The translations under genes were made by a program, and so were the position numbers. Below are positions 7,315 to 9,176 of a stretch of 9,176 nucleotides of DNA, one piece after another (within the stretch, counting starts at the first letter, position 1; each line of letters starts with the position of its first letter). The notes under the pieces are model-generated. The model saw nothing but the letters and a program-made list of their open reading frames with translations, was not told where the DNA came from and did not search any database. Source of the stretch: Ghiorsea sp. (GTDB lineage: Bacteria > Pseudomonadota > Zetaproteobacteria > Mariprofundales > Mariprofundaceae); contig JAJFLD010000215.1 of the NCBI GenBank assembly GCA_021772875.1, positions 1 through 9,176 on the forward strand. The letters run 5' to 3'.

Positions 7315-7359
7315 AGGAAACGTCCCCAAACAAAAGAGCTCCCCTCTCAAGTGCGGCGA

Positions 7360-7388
7360 TTTCTAACAGAAGCAAAACCAAAAAACAA
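7360..7388 (-). promoter_or_regulatory. Candidate promoter of the atp operon (extended -10)
   Basis: On the minus strand TTGTTT (7383-7388) is separated by 17 bases from TAGAAA (7360-7365), which is preceded by TG one base away, giving an extended -10. The -35 is weak (three of six). It lies after the terminator of the upstream gene and about 50 bases before atpI, where an operon promoter is expected. No other promoter in this gap looks better. Confidence 0.35.
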
Positions 7389-7405
7389 ACTATTAATTTT
7401 ACATT

Positions 7406-7435
7406 AAAAAAGGGTGACCTCAGCCACCCTTTTTT
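7406..7435 (-). terminator. Intrinsic terminator after the outer-membrane protein gene
   Basis: An 11-bp perfect inverted repeat, AAAAAAGGGTG / CACCCTTTTTT, with an eight-base loop. On the minus strand the stem ends in six T residues. It lies about 25 bases past the stop of the gene at 7460 and separates that gene from the atp operon. The symmetrical A and T tracts would allow action in both directions, but no plus-strand gene is nearby. Confidence 0.88.
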
Positions 7436-7459
7436 CTCTTTTCTTATAACTACTTAAAG

Positions 7460-8917
7460 TTAGAAGTCCATTGTGATCGCTGCTGAAGCCATGGCAAAGA
7501 CTGGCGTTTTCTTACCATCAAGCATAACTTTTTTAGATGAAACAGCAGCACCAAGATCAATTCTGGCAGCCCATAAATCGAGGCCTAAACCAAGTGTAGG
7601 CACAAGACCAATATTATTCTGTGCAATATTTTTAAATGCGCCCACGCGAAGCGCCAATATACTAAACGCATCCCACTCTAAACCAACATTCCAGTATTGC
7701 GATTTACTATTGGCAACAGCACCATTATTTTTGGTGATATCGTAACCAGCTTCAACAGTGAATGTATTGCTGGGAATCCAAGCTACACCAACTTTTGCCT
7801 GCGGCCTCAATTTATAAACATAACCCGAAGCCTTGTGCTCAAAAGATGGCGAATTTACATTACGCGCTGTCAATCCAAACTGCCAATCTGGAATACGATA
7901 CATTGCGCCCAAATCAATACCTACACCTGACGACGTTTCTATGTTATCTCGGTTAAACGACGTCGTCTTTGCGTTCGGGTTACTAAAGATCAGCACATCT
8001 GTTGCAATCAAATCAGCGCGCAAATATTTAAGCACAGTACCAAAACTTAAATTATCGTTCATGCTATAACCATAAGTCACGCCAACTTCAGATATCACAG
8101 CACCACGCGTGGAAATCACTGTATTATTTTTAGTCAAATCGCCCGGCGCAGAATGAATAGTTATCAGCGTGCTTGTCATCACCTGTTGCTGCCCTACTGC
8201 TGTATTGTCATTAAGCAGCGCTTGATCATAGGCTGCAACAACAGCATTTGCTTGTTGTGCTGTAAGTGCATTGCCGCCTGTTTGCAATGATGCAATCATT
8301 TTATCCCTCTGCGACACAGAAAAATAAGCTGGCGCTATAGGAACAGGGGAGGTTGCTCCACCAGCAAACGCATTAGACAAATCAAGGCCGCTGTTTTGGT
8401 TATCAATTCTTACAGTATTGTTCACTTCAGCAAAGACTCTCAACCCCAATCCATAGTTTGCCACGCGCCCACCTAACGTAGCTCCTCCCAACATATTCAC
8501 GCCACCAGGACGCGGATCCAGCTTAGCAACACCTTGCACCAAACGAGCGGCATCAACCATTTGCTGAGAACTAAACTTTCCATTTGCGTTACTAACTGTG
8601 CTAGGCAGAGCCTTTGCTATATTATAATTTTTTGCAAATGTACCAAATAAATAGGCTCCTCCATCACCATTCAATGTGAAACCAATATCTTTACCACTTA
8701 AATTATTGTTATCAACAGCTTCACTCTCAACAGCCTCACCAAAAAAGCCATACGCTGCCGGATTCCAATAAGAAGCTTCGACGCCTTTGGTCGATGCCAC
8801 ATTAGAACCACCCATACCCAGCGCCCTTACGCTCGAAGGTTTAAATTCTGAAGCAATTGCAGCTGAAGACAGCCCCAACATAGAAACAACCAAGCCAGAT
8901 AATATTTTCTTCTTCAT
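7460..8917 (-). CDS. Outer-membrane beta-barrel protein, TraF/FadL-like family
   Basis: The 485-residue product has a clear signal peptide: MKKK, a hydrophobic core, and AIA before Ser23 as likely cleavage site. The mature N-terminus carries SVRALGMGGSNVAS (29-42) and ASYWNPAAYGFFG (48-60), the opening motif of FadL/PorV-like barrels and of the family often named 'conjugal transfer protein TraF' (TraF_2). The C-terminal half (about 275-485) alternates polar and hydrophobic residues as beta strands do, with ARNVNSPSF (351-359), and the chain ends in Phe, the usual signal for the outer-membrane insertion machinery. A helical Ala/Gln-rich insert lies at about 203-248. The ATG at 8917 has GGAGG four bases upstream. 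It is a single-gene unit between two terminators. Despite the family nickname there is no conjugation gene nearby; substrate and role are unknown. Confidence 0.82.
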   Translation of the reverse strand: MKKKILSGLVVSMLGLSSAAIASEFKPSSVRALGMGGSNVASTKGVEASYWNPAAYGFFGEAVESEAVDNNNLSGKDIGFTLNGDGGAYLFGTFAKNYNIAKALPSTVSNANGKFSSQQMVDAARLVQGVAKLDPRPGGVNMLGGATLGGRVANYGLGLRVFAEVNNTVRIDNQNSGLDLSNAFAGGATSPVPIAPAYFSVSQRDKMIASLQTGGNALTAQQANAVVAAYDQALLNDNTAVGQQQVMTSTLITIHSAPGDLTKNNTVISTRGAVISEVGVTYGYSMNDNLSFGTVLKYLRADLIATDVLIFSNPNAKTTSFNRDNIETSSGVGIDLGAMYRIPDWQFGLTARNVNSPSFEHKASGYVYKLRPQAKVGVAWIPSNTFTVEAGYDITKNNGAVANSKSQYWNVGLEWDAFSILALRVGAFKNIAQNNIGLVPTLGLGLDLWAARIDLGAAVSSKKVMLDGKKTPVFAMASAAITMDF

Positions 8918-8935
8918 AAATCCTCCAAATAAACA

Positions 8936-8951
8936 TTAATCGATAGATTAA
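8936..8951. repeat. Inverted repeat overlapping a possible -10 upstream of the outer-membrane gene
   Basis: TTAATC-GATA-GATTAA is a perfect 6-bp inverted repeat with a four-base spacer, lying 19 bases before the outer-membrane gene start. It overlaps a TTTAAT hexamer on the minus strand (8947-8952), which matches the -10 consensus at five of six positions but has no convincing -35. The arrangement resembles an operator; whether a regulator binds is unknown, and AT-rich palindromes also arise by chance. Confidence 0.3.
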
Positions 8952-8954
8952 AGC

Positions 8955-8987
8955 AAAAAAAAGAGCCCCGCAAGTGCGAGGCTCTTT
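8955..8987 (-). terminator. Intrinsic terminator after rplQ
   Basis: On the minus strand a GC-rich stem (AAAGAGCCTCGCA / TGCGGGGCTCTTT; the innermost A-T opens to give an ACTT tetraloop) is followed by a run of T residues. One pair is G-U on this strand and would be a C-A mismatch on the other, so it favours minus-strand RNA. It starts about 20 bases after the rplQ stop, marking the end of the ribosomal alpha operon. Confidence 0.9.
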
Positions 8988-9008
8988 AAAATGTGTCTTT
9001 TTATTATG

Positions 9009-9176
9009 TTAAGCTTCAGCAGCTTCTACAGCAACAACTTTAGTATTTTCAACCAATTCAATCAATGCCATAGGAGCAGCATCGCCAACGCGAAAACGCG
9101 TTTTAATGATACGCGTATAACCACCTGGACGTTCAGTGAATGCATTTGCCACATCGGAGAACAAATGATCTACAAT
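9009..9176 (-). CDS. rplQ: 50S ribosomal protein L17, C-terminal part (start outside window)
   Basis: Only the last 55 codons are present. L17 is a large-subunit ribosomal protein near the exit of the peptide tunnel. The segment RPGGYTRIIKTRFRVGDAAPMALIELVE matches the strongly conserved C-terminal region of L17 (GGYTRI at residues 18-23 of the visible part, GDAAPMA at 31-37, IELV at 39-42), and the chain ends in a variable acidic/alanine tail (VEAAEA), as is common. rplQ is normally the last gene of the alpha operon after rpoA; the terminator immediately downstream agrees with that. The N-terminal half and its start are not visible. Confidence 0.95.
   Translation of the reverse strand: MVDHLFSDVANAFTERPGGYTRIIKTRFRVGDAAPMALIELVENTKVVAVEAAEA

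Noticed and set aside
7460..8917. A conjugation or mobile-element locus suggested by the TraF-like family name
   Set aside because: No transfer, integrase, transposase or relaxase gene is present, and the flanks are core housekeeping operons; the name reflects a family label only.
1..9176. CRISPR array, tRNA, insertion sequence, attachment site or defence system
   Set aside because: No spaced direct repeats, cloverleaf-like segments, transposase frames or long inverted-repeat ends were seen; nearly every base is explained by core genes and short regulatory gaps.

Overview
The window is a stretch of ordinary bacterial chromosome in which every supported gene lies on the minus strand. Read in transcription order (right to left), it holds the 3' end of rplQ (ribosomal protein L17), a gene for an outer-membrane beta-barrel protein of the TraF/FadL-like type, a complete nine-gene F1Fo ATP synthase operon (atpI-B-E-F-H-A-G-D-C), and the 5' part of trpF (phosphoribosylanthranilate isomerase). 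DNA is moderately AT-rich. Coding density is high: the largest gap without a gene is about 145 bases (between atpI and the outer-membrane gene), so no long unexplained stretch exists.

The organism is a Gram-negative proteobacterium. The signs are an outer-membrane protein with signal peptide and C-terminal phenylalanine, the single-operon IBEFHAGDC gene order with only one b subunit, and F1 sequences of the gamma/beta-proteobacterial style (for example DNIYRY and PLDSTSRQLDP in the beta subunit). A gammaproteobacterium, betaproteobacterium or a related lineage such as Zetaproteobacteria would all fit; the sequence alone does not settle it. The placement of the atp operon close to the end of the ribosomal alpha operon (rplQ) and before trpF, instead of beside the usual gid/par and glmU genes, is the most notable point of context.

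The ATP synthase genes form one tight transcription unit. A candidate promoter with an extended -10 lies in front of atpI, and a strong intrinsic terminator follows atpC. Inside the operon there are overlaps (atpI/atpB 8 bases, atpF/atpH ATGA) and Shine-Dalgarno sites that overlap or closely follow the preceding stop (atpA/atpG, atpG/atpD, atpD/atpC). An AU-rich 55-base leader sits before atpE, the subunit needed in most copies. Products are: assembly helper I; membrane Fo subunits a, c, b; and F1 subunits delta, alpha, gamma, beta, epsilon. Catalytic and ion-translocating residues are intact, so this looks like a functional proton-type enzyme.

Three intrinsic terminators punctuate the window, after rplQ, after the outer-membrane gene and after atpC, so it contains at least four separate transcription units. 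I found no mobile element, CRISPR array, tRNA/rRNA, prophage or defence gene, and no sign of a previously undescribed system; the findings listed are modest regulatory, start-site and context observations.
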